NCBI RefSeq assembly: GCF_000014145.1
Contig: NC_008255.1
Location: 249,501-313,500, forward strand
Length of the DNA: 64,000 nucleotides
DNA from: Cytophaga hutchinsonii ATCC 33406
Lineage (GTDB): Bacteria; Bacteroidota; Bacteroidia; Cytophagales; Cytophagaceae
Direction of reading: 5' to 3'
Part shown: positions 54,128 to 63,544 of the stretch, piece after piece
Layout: each line of letters begins with the position of its first letter
Numbering within the stretch: the stretch's first letter is position 1
The notes under the pieces: model-generated
The model's database searches: none
Seen by the model: only the letters and a program-made list of their open reading frames with translations
Told to the model about the DNA's origin: nothing
Made by a program: the position numbers and the translations under genes

Positions 54128-56785
54128 TTAGTGCGCTTTAATGATTTGGATCGTTTCTGTTTTATAGTCCGATGCAATTTTCACCAGGTACAAACCTGCA
54201 GCATACTGATCGCCTAACGTAAATGATTTGCTTGCTATTTTTGTTTCAACAACAATACCGCTTGCGTTCAATACGGTAATTGTTGCTTCGCCAAATGCAT
54301 CCGGAATAGAAACAGTTGTTTGTTCCGTAAACGGATTTGGTGCAGAAACAACAGAAGAAATTTCTACAGACGATGTGGATGTTGTAGAAGTAAAATCATC
54401 CGAAGCAGTTCTTGCAGCGGGTGGTGTGTTTGTAAAGATCACAGCATAAGCACCCGATTGATTTACCAATACCAGATCATTCGTGTTATATGTATTTGCA
54501 AAGAAGAAACCGCTGAAACCAGGGAAGTCCATTGAACCATCAATGTATATCTTAGGTGATGAAGCACCAAAACTATTAAATCCGTATGAAGGGATATTTG
54601 TATACCAGCGTGGTGCACCATTATTTGTCTGTAAGGAGAACTGCCACAGACCATTGTTAGGAAGATCCCAGTTGATAACAGCAAGCGATACGTTGCTTAA
54701 ATTCGGTCCGCCTGAGCCAACAGAATATACATACTTGAAGTTTTTTATTGTTGTGGGCAGAGGCGCGTTACGTGGTATTCCAAAGCGTGTAAATAAATTT
54801 TCTGCCACAGCAGATTTTGTAACTTTTACATAGTCAAATGTTACAATCGTATTTAACTGATCACTGCCGACACCTGCACATAAACCCACATAAATAGAAG
54901 AACCCATATTGATGGTAGAACCACCAACGTATACCCAGTTAATAGTATCATTTGAACAGTAACTTTTGAAACTGTTTCCTTCGCGTGTTATTTTTAACCA
55001 TTTGTATGCATTATAGAAATGCAGATTTTTTATGTCATCCGGATTGTTAACAGATGAACCACCGGTTGCGGATCTTAATTGAGTTGCAACTGCATTCTGT
55101 GGTGTGTGCACAATCATCAGATGTTTTGAATCTGCGCTCAATGTCTCACGCATCATGATACCTGCTTTCGACCAGCCAGCCGCTTTGTTCATATCTTTAA
55201 TGTGTGCTACAATCTGCCCGTCTCCCTGTAACGATTGATACACGTAATTCAAACCATCGCTTTCGTTCCAGATATCATAGCTGCCGGATTCAATTCCGAA
55301 TACGCCGTTTCTGTATCCGGCAACGCCTGGTCTTCTTGTTGTTCCGATTTCCTGTTTAGCCCAGGGAGCAGGTATTGCATCAATAGTTGTATCACGTTTG
55401 AATGTTGCACGCAGTGCATGTGCACCGCTCATTCCGGTAAACCCATAGTGCTGCGGCGTACCAATCGGAGCACCATCAAAATATACCTGATCGATAACAT
55501 AACCTACGTTTGGTGTAATGGCAAAATTTATTGTCTGGTAGATGCTGTATTCAACTAAACCGCTTGGATAGATACTGCCGCCGTTTACAGCATTGGTCTG
55601 TACGCTGACCGTATTAGGATTTCTTGCCTGAACAGTAAACTGCATGGTTGGTCCCACAGCACTGATGTTTGTAATTGTAAGACCTGTTTCATTTCCGTTT
55701 TTCCATCTGAATGGATGTGTGAAAGATGAAAAGACACTTGAATTATTATCGAACAGATCATATGAATCACCCCGTACATCCGGGCTTCCTTCTGTTTGCA
55801 ATTCATCCTGGCCATCAGCCTGAATCAGATGCACAAGCGGCGGATAACCGTTTGGTGTAGTTGTGTTGCCATCAATACCGCCATCTTCATCCACATAATA
55901 AATACCCAAGCCCTGATCCGGGCCTTTAGCTGCCTGGTAATACCCGCCATACATGTGCGCGGCAATAATTAAATATTCTTTTGGATTGTTTGGGTTTGTG
56001 TATTTAAAAACCTGATTGTAACTGTTTGAAGTAACGGTATACGTCTGCGTTGTTGTAGCTGAAATTGCGTTGTTTTCGTTTGTCCAGCCTTTGATGTAAC
56101 GCAACGCAGGATTGACAGGCATTGGAGTTTCTGTTCCGGCACTGGCCATTACACAGAAGTCTCCAAGGTTACTTACATTCGTTCTGTAATAATCTGTCCA
56201 GCCAAATACACTGTGGCCAACTTCATGACAAATAGTATTTACGGTTGGTTTTTCTATACCGGTAACATTATACACGTTCAGGCCGCCGATCTGCAGCTGC
56301 TGATTGTTGTTTTTTACAAACGAACCATCCGTGCCATATGCAACACCGATGCCTCTTGAGCCGCGGCTGATGATATTAAAATGATGCAGTCTTGCTGTTT
56401 CCGGATGCAGACTTAAATTCTGAAACCCATTCGGATATTTAGCTGCAATCTGGCTTGCAATGTGTGGTATAAAGTTTCCACTGGTAGCATCATCATCGTG
56501 ATAGTAATGGAAACTCTGAGGCAAGGATACTTCAATTACCGTACTGTTAAGGCTTACTTTACTGTTGCTTTGAACATAGTAAAAATCTTTCACTGAACCA
56601 TGGCAATTCCAGGAATTAAAGCCAGGCTGATTCATCAGCATAGCAATTGAATCTGTTGGAATGCCAAGTGAATAATCGGAATAGTTTACTATTACGGTTA
56701 ATCCGTTGATTACGGAAGTTTGTGCAGCTGCCCACTGGAAGAAAGATCCAAGGACTACGCCAAGCAGTAGTATCGCTTTTTTCAT
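54128..56785 (-). CDS. Secreted M6-type metalloprotease-domain protein with T9SS sorting domain
   Basis: 885 residues. Signal peptide (KKAILLLGVVLGSFFQWAAAQ). M6/immune-inhibitor-A-like protease domain (~25-390) with zinc motif HEVGHSVFGWTDYY and the later YVDEDGG region. A repeat-like beta domain (~395-470). A DUF1349/concanavalin-like domain (~475-665, GQIVAHIKDMNKAAGWSKAG). C-terminal T9SS type A signal (APNPFTEQTTVSI, GLYLVKIASD). Likely exported protease, cell-surface bound or released. Confidence 0.93.
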   Translation of the reverse strand: MKKAILLLGVVLGSFFQWAAAQTSVINGLTVIVNYSDYSLGIPTDSIAMLMNQPGFNSWNCHGSVKDFYYVQSNSKVSLNSTVIEVSLPQSFHYYHDDDATSGNFIPHIASQIAAKYPNGFQNLSLHPETARLHHFNIISRGSRGIGVAYGTDGSFVKNNNQQLQIGGLNVYNVTGIEKPTVNTICHEVGHSVFGWTDYYRTNVSNLGDFCVMASAGTETPMPVNPALRYIKGWTNENNAISATTTQTYTVTSNSYNQVFKYTNPNNPKEYLIIAAHMYGGYYQAAKGPDQGLGIYYVDEDGGIDGNTTTPNGYPPLVHLIQADGQDELQTEGSPDVRGDSYDLFDNNSSVFSSFTHPFRWKNGNETGLTITNISAVGPTMQFTVQARNPNTVSVQTNAVNGGSIYPSGLVEYSIYQTINFAITPNVGYVIDQVYFDGAPIGTPQHYGFTGMSGAHALRATFKRDTTIDAIPAPWAKQEIGTTRRPGVAGYRNGVFGIESGSYDIWNESDGLNYVYQSLQGDGQIVAHIKDMNKAAGWSKAGIMMRETLSADSKHLMIVHTPQNAVATQLRSATGGSSVNNPDDIKNLHFYNAYKWLKITREGNSFKSYCSNDTINWVYVGGSTINMGSSIYVGLCAGVGSDQLNTIVTFDYVKVTKSAVAENLFTRFGIPRNAPLPTTIKNFKYVYSVGSGGPNLSNVSLAVINWDLPNNGLWQFSLQTNNGAPRWYTNIPSYGFNSFGASSPKIYIDGSMDFPGFSGFFFANTYNTNDLVLVNQSGAYAVIFTNTPPAARTASDDFTSTTSTSSVEISSVVSAPNPFTEQTTVSIPDAFGEATITVLNASGIVVETKIASKSFTLGDQYAAGLYLVKIASDYKTETIQIIKAH

Positions 56786-56896
56786 AAAAGTTGAATAGGT
56801 TAAAATATAGAGAAATGTATTCTGAAAGGATAAAAATATTCAACCCGACCGTTAAAAATAGATCTAATGAGTGAACGGTTTTGTTTGAAGGATAAA

Positions 56897-56926
56897 CGGC
56901 ATCCTTTAGTTAGTTAAAGGATGCCG
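56897..56926 (-). terminator. Terminator of the LytTR regulator gene
   Basis: 12-bp perfect stem (CGGCATCCTTTA and its complement at 56915-56926) with a 6-nt loop, 26 nt after the stop; short T-run only. Confidence 0.65.
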
Positions 56927-56951
56927 CTAGTATATTTCACAATTCAATGTT

Positions 56952-57707
56952 TTATAGATTGAATTGTTTTAAAAACGCGTCTTTATTTCTTCTGGATACT
57001 TCGATCTCAGAATTGTCTGTCATAACAACATTGCCGCCGCCATCTCCCTTTACATATTTTTTTAAATGTTTAAGATTGATCAGGTGTGATTTATGAATGC
57101 GCCAGAAATTATTCTGACCTAAAATATGTTCAAATTCTTTCAGCGTTTTGCTGGCAAGTTGTCTGGTGCCATTTTTCAGATGTACCATGGTATAATTACC
57201 ATCTGCTTCGCAGCGTATAATGTCTTCTATATCGGTAAAAATATATCCCTCGCGTACATTTAATATAATCTGAGTAATTTCTGAGGCATCCTTTGATTCA
57301 TTTTTTAATAAAAAGGACATGCGCTCATTTACGTTTTCTTTATCCAGCTTAATGAATTTTTCTACGGCTTCTATTAACTCCGTTTTATCAACGGGCTTTA
57401 ACAGGTAATCCAGCGCGCTGTGTTTAATTGCCTTGAGTGCATAATGATGATGTGCCGTTACAAAAATTACTTCAAAGGTAATTTCCTTCAGCCTTTTTAA
57501 TAACGAAAACCCATTCATTCCGGGCATGTCAATATCCAGAAAAACCAGTTCCGGATTCAGGTCCTGTATCATAGATAAACCTTCTTCACCGGAACACGAC
57601 TGTCCGAGTACATCTATCTGAGGGCAATATATTTTAATCAGAGAATGAAGAACTGTTCTCCCGTCAGGTTCATCATCAATAATAATTGCTTTGATTTTAT
57701 TATTCAT
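56952..57707 (-). CDS. LytTR-family response regulator
   Basis: 251 residues. The receiver domain has the acidic pair IIIDDEPDGR, phospho-acceptor Asp in LVFLDIDMPGMNG and Lys in LLKPVDKTEL. The LytTR DNA-binding domain (~150-250) contains IRCEADGNYTMVHLKNG and FWRIHKSHLINLKHLKKY. Partner of the kinase just upstream (8-nt overlap of reading frames). Target genes unknown. Confidence 0.95.
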   Translation of the reverse strand: MNNKIKAIIIDDEPDGRTVLHSLIKIYCPQIDVLGQSCSGEEGLSMIQDLNPELVFLDIDMPGMNGFSLLKRLKEITFEVIFVTAHHHYALKAIKHSALDYLLKPVDKTELIEAVEKFIKLDKENVNERMSFLLKNESKDASEITQIILNVREGYIFTDIEDIIRCEADGNYTMVHLKNGTRQLASKTLKEFEHILGQNNFWRIHKSHLINLKHLKKYVKGDGGGNVVMTDNSEIEVSRRNKDAFLKQFNL

Positions 57708-59595
57708 GACCGGTTTCTATTTTAATGTGTATCATTGTTCCGCTAGCTTGATTTAAGTCGTTGTATAGATCTGTTAGTATAAGTTCTGTTTTTAATTTAT
57801 AGGTAAACTGAATAAGTGAGAGCCGTTCACGAACCAACGTGATCCCTTTTGATTCATGTGTTTCTGTTTGTTTTTTTTGTGCAGCTTTTCTTCCAACACC
57901 ATTATCCATAATCTGAACGTGCAGAATATTATTGTGATGATAGATTTTTAAATGGATGGTTTTGTTTCCGGATTTGGGCCTAAGCCCGTGCCAGATGGCA
58001 TTCTCAATAAAAGGCTGTAGGATAAACGACGGAAATTCATAATCATCTGTATGGATATCTGCAGCAACATCTATTGTATAACAAAAAGAATTGCCCAGAC
58101 GCATTTGTTCCAACAATAAATAATTTTCAATAAATACAATTTCTTCAGAAAGCGGAACAAATATCTGATCCGAATAATGCAACGTGTTTCGTATCAGTTT
58201 TGAAAACCGCATCAGAAAATCAACAGCCTGTTCTTTTTTATCACTGAGTATGCGTTCAAGAATTGAATTTAATGCATTGAAAATAAAATGCGGATTCATT
58301 TGCCGTTTCAATTCAATCAATCGCATGGACGTGTTTTTTTCAGTTGTTGTAATAAGCTCCAGCGTTGTTTTTTGTTTTTCACGTTCTGAATCTTTAATCG
58401 ATTCTGTTATACTGATGGATAGAAAAATGAACTGTACAATAACACCAATATTGAGTGCATATACCGTAAATATGGAAGATGGCAGCCAGTTAATGTATTC
58501 CAGCCAGAAGATTAAAAAGAATAAATTTAAAAACACAAACGCGAATACAAACCACAGCGCACTTTTAAGACCTTTTTTATATCGGTTGTATCCAACCCAG
58601 AAAAATATCTGTATAAACAAAATATTAAATATGGTAAAGATCGGTGTTGAGCAGATTATACCGTGAAGCACAATGCCAATAACCTGGAGGCATATAATGC
58701 ACTGGAAAAGTTTGTATAGATGTAGTTGCTGTTTCTTGATCTGAAGAAACTCCATTGTAAACAGGGATAAGAAAATAATACTTACCGTTAGGCTTAACGA
58801 ATCAATATGGCTGTTTATCTGTGGAAAATCAGGCCACAGATATTGAAATCCTGTTCCATTCTTACTCATGAGATAAATCAGTATTCCGATTGCGTAGATT
58901 ACATAATAGAGATAATGAGTTACCCGAAGGATTAAAAATGAAATAAAGTTATATAAAATAATAAGCAGCATAAATCCATAAAAAACACCTAACAGCACAT
59001 ATTCCTTCAGGCTGTATGCATAAAACTGTTCATGTGTTTTAATAACTGGCTCAAACACATTTATGGAGGATGAGTATAAACGCATGTATACTTCTGTTGT
59101 GTCAGCCAGCGGAATAGAAAGCTTAAAACAAATATTTTTGTGCGCAAAATCTCTCGTGTCAAAAGGGAAGTCCAGCCCCGATTTTTTTTCAATAAAACTT
59201 CCTTTTGAATCTTTAATGTACAGATCTACTTCATTGATGTCATAATCATACATTTCAATAATAAAATCTGTTAAGTCAGGCGTATGATTTACCACATAAA
59301 AATGCAGCCAGTAAGCAGATGTGAGGTTGTTATTGGTAAAATCCAGATCTTTTTCAGAAATTTTTTTAAAGGGTACCTTTCCGGCAATTTCAGTTATTTT
59401 TTTTCCGCGCTGCTGATCTTCATAATATTCCGCGTATTTTCTAACCACATAATATTCTTTGCTTGTATTAGTTAAAACAATCGGTACAGGAGCTGCATAT
59501 GCCGATGCAGACAGTAATATTGTTACTGCGCTGATCAGTACTTTTTTTATAAGAGCTGGAGTATCCAAAAAAGGAAAAAAGAATTTTGAAAACAT
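57700..59595 (-). CDS. LytS-type sensor kinase with 7TMR-DISM domain
   Basis: 631 residues. Signal segment, extracytoplasmic 7TMR-DISMED2 domain (~40-180, NNNLTSAYWLHFYVVNH), seven membrane helices (~185-395), then His_kinase (PF06580) with His in MNPHFIFNALNSIL and a HATPase (LQPFIENAIWHGLRP, MDNGVGRKA). The stop overlaps the regulator start, so the two proteins are made together. Confidence 0.94.
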   Translation of the reverse strand: MFSKFFFPFLDTPALIKKVLISAVTILLSASAYAAPVPIVLTNTSKEYYVVRKYAEYYEDQQRGKKITEIAGKVPFKKISEKDLDFTNNNLTSAYWLHFYVVNHTPDLTDFIIEMYDYDINEVDLYIKDSKGSFIEKKSGLDFPFDTRDFAHKNICFKLSIPLADTTEVYMRLYSSSINVFEPVIKTHEQFYAYSLKEYVLLGVFYGFMLLIILYNFISFLILRVTHYLYYVIYAIGILIYLMSKNGTGFQYLWPDFPQINSHIDSLSLTVSIIFLSLFTMEFLQIKKQQLHLYKLFQCIICLQVIGIVLHGIICSTPIFTIFNILFIQIFFWVGYNRYKKGLKSALWFVFAFVFLNLFFLIFWLEYINWLPSSIFTVYALNIGVIVQFIFLSISITESIKDSEREKQKTTLELITTTEKNTSMRLIELKRQMNPHFIFNALNSILERILSDKKEQAVDFLMRFSKLIRNTLHYSDQIFVPLSEEIVFIENYLLLEQMRLGNSFCYTIDVAADIHTDDYEFPSFILQPFIENAIWHGLRPKSGNKTIHLKIYHHNNILHVQIMDNGVGRKAAQKKQTETHESKGITLVRERLSLIQFTYKLKTELILTDLYNDLNQASGTMIHIKIETGHE

Positions 59596-59698
59596 GAGTT
59601 AAAATGAAGAAGCGGTTATTCTTCAATACGTTTAACTACTAAAATACAGGATATTTTAATAAATAGAAATAAAAATAATCTGTAAAAAAGAGAATATG

Positions 59699-59739
59699 CT
59701 GACTAAGCCCTGTTTAAGCGGTTAGCAGGGCTTAGTCAG
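59699..59739. terminator. Hairpin after the outer-membrane receptor gene
   Basis: 14-bp perfect stem (CTGACTAAGCCCTG and its complement at 59726-59739), beginning 4 nt after the minus-strand stop. On that strand the T-run follows 20 nt later, so it is an imperfect terminator. Confidence 0.7.
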
Positions 59740-59743
59740 TTTT

Positions 59744-62143
59744 TTATTTTTTTCTACCACCGCCATCTCCCATAGGCATTTTATTAGAATTCAGTACAGA
59801 AGCAATGCGTTTTCCAAATCGGTACGTTAAGGAGAACATCAGTACGCGGTTGTCCCATTTGAAACTATCCGATGTTTTAATATCTCCGAACGTACCACTG
59901 CCTACATAAACATACTTCCAGAATATATCTGTGACAGAAAGTTTTAGGGAGACTGTTTCATGCATCATTTTTTTCTGAACACCGGCAGATAATTGCCATA
60001 CTTCTCTGTACAGAATTGTTCCGAAATAATTCGGGGATTCATAATTGAATGACAGTTCTGCTGAAATGCTGTGCGGAAATTTGAACGTATGCGTTGCGTT
60101 TACCATCCACGCAGGGCGGCTTACAGTCTGCATACCAAAACCTACATCACCGGTAAGTGAATTGTTGTAAAAATAAACATAATTGTTCATGGACCACCAG
60201 TGTTTGATTGTTGAATTCACAGAAAAGGATACCCCTAAATTTTTCTGGTTAGATAAATTTCGTGATGTGTAAGTTGTTGCCAATGAATTCGGATCTATTT
60301 TAAACCCTTCGGCTAAGGGCTGTAGTGTATAGGAATAATTAAGTGTTGCTAAGAAGACTCCATTCCATTTTGATGTCGTCAGTTCGGCCTGGTGTGTATA
60401 TTCAGGCAGCAAATACGGGTTTCCTGAATAGGAATTGTACGGATCGCTGTAATATATAAACGGATTCAAATCATGATAGGAAGGACGTTGTATACGTTTT
60501 GAATACAATACTGTATACGATGTTTTTTCAGTGGGCTGATAGGAAACAGCTGCGCTCGGGAAAAAGTTTGTATAGTTTCTGTTAAAGGTACTGTCGAGCG
60601 TTTTCTGTTCTCCTTTACTCAACGTATGTTCCACACGTACACCGCCGGATAGTTTCCATTTATTCAGCTGCTTGTTAAGTATAGCATAGGCTGCCTGAAT
60701 ATGCTCGGTATAAATGAAAGTATTTTCGGCTACATAAGAACTTGTAACATTGGCATTGGTTTTTACACCCATGTATTTTACTCCGGCTTCCAGTTTAATT
60801 TTATAAACCAGTGTTTTTGTAAAGTCAGCTTTTGCACCCCATTGATCTACGTTAACAGGTATGTATGATTTGTAGGAAGTAGATGGTTGCGTTGTAGTTC
60901 CGTTGGCATCATAATAATCGGTTGTAAACACCTGATCAGACTTGCTGTTATTCTTCTTGTATTCTCCTTGAAAAAATAATTCAGAACCAACAGTGTCCAT
61001 CAGGTATTTATAACCGATGCTTGAATTTATATTGTAATATTCAGATGTAGATTGATCGTTTGTTAAAAAATAGGAAGAACGGTTGCCGGAAGGTGTGTAT
61101 AAGTTTGATTCTGTATTTCCCTTCCAGGTTGAATGTTGATAAAGTGCTGTGCCATCCCATAGCAAGGTACTTTTAGCACTAAGATCGTAACTTCCGTTTA
61201 ATAAAACGTTCTGTGTGTTTTTTGGATGTGCGTATTCGGTTGATGTATAATACGAAGAATCCTGGAAGCTTGTGTAAGCTCTGTTAACGGAAGAACGCTG
61301 CAGATCTTTTTTATAGCTGTACTGGTACCCGCCGCCTAAGGTAAGTTTCTTTTTTTTGTAAGACAGATTTATACCGATGAGTGCTTTCGGATATACGCCT
61401 TTGGCAATGGAGCTGTTAACCGAACCATTAAGCCCTTCATATGCACCTTTTTTTAATTTTATGTTTATGATACCTGCATTGCCTGCTGCATCGTATTTTG
61501 CAGAAGGGCTGGTAATGATTTCCATTTCTTTGATTTGATCTGCAGGAATGGATTTCAGTAAGGCACCAACCTGCGCATCATCCATGTAAAGCGGTTTACC
61601 ATCCAGTAAAACAAGTACACCGCCTTTGCCTTTTAATTTTACAATGCCATCTTTATCTACCGTTGCTCCCGGGGTACGTTGTAGCACATCTGCAGCCGTT
61701 AAGCCGGCGTTTAAAATTCCTGCTTCAACATTTACTACAGTTATGCCCGCCTCCTGGCGGATGAATGGTTCCTGTGCCGTAATAAGTATTTCTTCGCTTG
61801 CGTCATGCTCTGATACAACTGCATCGAACTGTTGTTTGTTATGGTCTTTCGTTAATGTAAAAGACGGCAGGTACGTATCGGTGTAGCCAATGGTAGAAAC
61901 AATAACAAAATAGTTTCCGTAAGAGATGTTTTCAAAACTGTAATAGCCGCTTGTATCCGATAGCGTTCCTGTAACTGCAGACGAGTCGGGAAGGCTGTGT
62001 AAACGTACGGTGGCGAATTCTATTGGGATTCCTTCAGCGTCTTTTATAAACCCTTCAACCTTTCCTTTTGTCTGCCCAAAAGAAACCTGTAACGTTAGAA
62101 GGAATGATAAGGTACTGAGGAATAATAATCTACTTGTATTCAT
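59744..62143 (-). CDS. TonB-dependent receptor-like outer-membrane protein (OMP_b-brl_3 type)
   Basis: About 799 residues from ATG 62143 (MNTSRLLFLSTLSFLLTLQV signal peptide); the upstream ATG at 62185 adds unlikely residues. N-terminal CarboxypepD_reg domain (~22-100, VEGFIKDAEGIPIEFATVRL). Plug-like domain (~125-220, GVLVLLDGKPLYMDDAQVGA and SPSAKYDAAGNAGIINI). C-terminal beta barrel of OMP_b-brl_3 type ending SLTYRFGKR with a His/Lys-rich tail. Predicted to import a ferric complex or similar with TonB energy; substrate inferred only from neighbours. Confidence 0.9.
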   Translation of the reverse strand: MNTSRLLFLSTLSFLLTLQVSFGQTKGKVEGFIKDAEGIPIEFATVRLHSLPDSSAVTGTLSDTSGYYSFENISYGNYFVIVSTIGYTDTYLPSFTLTKDHNKQQFDAVVSEHDASEEILITAQEPFIRQEAGITVVNVEAGILNAGLTAADVLQRTPGATVDKDGIVKLKGKGGVLVLLDGKPLYMDDAQVGALLKSIPADQIKEMEIITSPSAKYDAAGNAGIINIKLKKGAYEGLNGSVNSSIAKGVYPKALIGINLSYKKKKLTLGGGYQYSYKKDLQRSSVNRAYTSFQDSSYYTSTEYAHPKNTQNVLLNGSYDLSAKSTLLWDGTALYQHSTWKGNTESNLYTPSGNRSSYFLTNDQSTSEYYNINSSIGYKYLMDTVGSELFFQGEYKKNNSKSDQVFTTDYYDANGTTTQPSTSYKSYIPVNVDQWGAKADFTKTLVYKIKLEAGVKYMGVKTNANVTSSYVAENTFIYTEHIQAAYAILNKQLNKWKLSGGVRVEHTLSKGEQKTLDSTFNRNYTNFFPSAAVSYQPTEKTSYTVLYSKRIQRPSYHDLNPFIYYSDPYNSYSGNPYLLPEYTHQAELTTSKWNGVFLATLNYSYTLQPLAEGFKIDPNSLATTYTSRNLSNQKNLGVSFSVNSTIKHWWSMNNYVYFYNNSLTGDVGFGMQTVSRPAWMVNATHTFKFPHSISAELSFNYESPNYFGTILYREVWQLSAGVQKKMMHETVSLKLSVTDIFWKYVYVGSGTFGDIKTSDSFKWDNRVLMFSLTYRFGKRIASVLNSNKMPMGDGGGRKK

Positions 62144-62228
62144 GAATAGGAGTGTATTAAAGCTGGTAATATAGCAATAACACATTAAATAATTGTGTCT
62201 GTTTTTACAACAGGTTTGTGCTGCATGT

Positions 62229-63461
62229 TTATTTTAACGGTAGCAGCAGTATTTTTTCCGGAAAGATTTTTGAAGCGGTATTTTTCTCCGGTTTATCTTT
62301 TTTTCTTCTGCCCAACCAGATGTATACGCCGGTTACAGGTAACGATGCACCGGTTAAGCTTGCAAGAAATGCAATACATTTCCCAGGCAAGCCCAATATT
62401 TCACCAACATGAATGCCGTAATACATGCGTTCCATAATGTCTGCTGCCTTCGCGTCTTTGTATTTCAGTGATTTTTTTGACGGAACTTCTTCTCCGGAAT
62501 ACTGATCAAAGTTGTATTGCTCATACTGAAAGCCACCGAATTTTTTGGGTGTAACGAAGAATGCAATAGTACCGCCGGCTTCGTCATGATGCGGGTAATC
62601 CATATACACATTTAACGGATCGGGTATCTCTGCCCATACTTTTAACCATGCCTTGTCTAAATTAGTTGTAACGGTAACGTTTGCAGGTATATGTAACGTA
62701 TCAGAAAATAATTCAACACGATCGTGTTTTGTTTCTCCTCCGGAAGCTATCCAGTGTAGTGAATGGTTAAACCATTTTAAGCCCCACTGCATACCGGTTA
62801 ATGCGATGAGTAACAAAAAAATCATGGCATAGAAACCAAGAATATTGTGCAAGTCATAGTTTTTACGTTTCCATTTAGTAGTATCTTTCCACTTAAATGA
62901 AAAACGCTGTTTAGCTGCTGATTTATTTTTTGGCCACCATAAAATGATACCCGTAATGAGTAATACAACAAATGTAAGTGTGGCATAGTTAACAATTGGT
63001 CTTCCGATTTTCCATGGCAGCCATAAAAAACGATGGCCGTTTAAAACAAACCTGAAAAAATCAAAGGAGTCTTTTTTGTAATCGGCAATATGTAAGACTT
63101 TGCCGGAATAGGGATGAAGAAATAAATTGTAGTTGTATTCTTTTTCATGTGAAATATGTACACAGATAGTTTTGCCTTCGTAGTAATTAAACCCATGGAT
63201 TTCTTTTCCCGGAAATTGCTGCACGGTAATTTGATTTACTTGTGATGGAAGCAGCAAAGGTTTGTTTTCAGGAGTAATATTGTTCCATGGTTCTGTTAAT
63301 GCGGTTATCTCTTCCTGAAATACCCAGATGCACCCTGTTATACAAACAATAAACATGATGGTACCTGAAATCAAACCCAGCCACAAGTGCAGCCAGCCGA
63401 TCACTTTTTTAAAGCCGCGGGTTTCTGTTGGTTGGGAAGATTTTTTTTTGCCTGTAATCAT
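62229..63461 (-). CDS. PepSY-domain membrane protein (XusC-like)
   Basis: 410 residues from MITGKKKSS (63461; an ATG at 63506 is in frame but precedes a non-typical segment). Four membrane helices (about 25-48, 185-205, 225-250 and 370-390) and large periplasmic PepSY loops. HLWLGLISG and the family's HNILGFYAM-type His residues match PepSY_TM proteins, which in iron-uptake clusters are thought to reduce ferric iron or process siderophores. 85 bp ahead of the receptor gene. Confidence 0.9.
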   Translation of the reverse strand: MITGKKKSSQPTETRGFKKVIGWLHLWLGLISGTIMFIVCITGCIWVFQEEITALTEPWNNITPENKPLLLPSQVNQITVQQFPGKEIHGFNYYEGKTICVHISHEKEYNYNLFLHPYSGKVLHIADYKKDSFDFFRFVLNGHRFLWLPWKIGRPIVNYATLTFVVLLITGIILWWPKNKSAAKQRFSFKWKDTTKWKRKNYDLHNILGFYAMIFLLLIALTGMQWGLKWFNHSLHWIASGGETKHDRVELFSDTLHIPANVTVTTNLDKAWLKVWAEIPDPLNVYMDYPHHDEAGGTIAFFVTPKKFGGFQYEQYNFDQYSGEEVPSKKSLKYKDAKAADIMERMYYGIHVGEILGLPGKCIAFLASLTGASLPVTGVYIWLGRRKKDKPEKNTASKIFPEKILLLPLK

Positions 63462-63491
63462 GTTTTGAAGTATTGGTCGGTTAATAAAAGG

Positions 63492-63525
63492 ACTGGTCAG
63501 CAGCATTGAAAATCTGCTGACCAGT
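63492..63525 (-). terminator. Intercistronic hairpin between DUF4374 and PepSY genes
   Basis: 12-bp perfect stem (ACTGGTCAGCAG and complement 63514-63525) with a 10-nt loop. On the minus strand CCTTTTATT follows. Partial terminator or mRNA-stability element inside the operon. Confidence 0.7.
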
Positions 63526-63544
63526 ATAAGTGTAAGAATTTAAT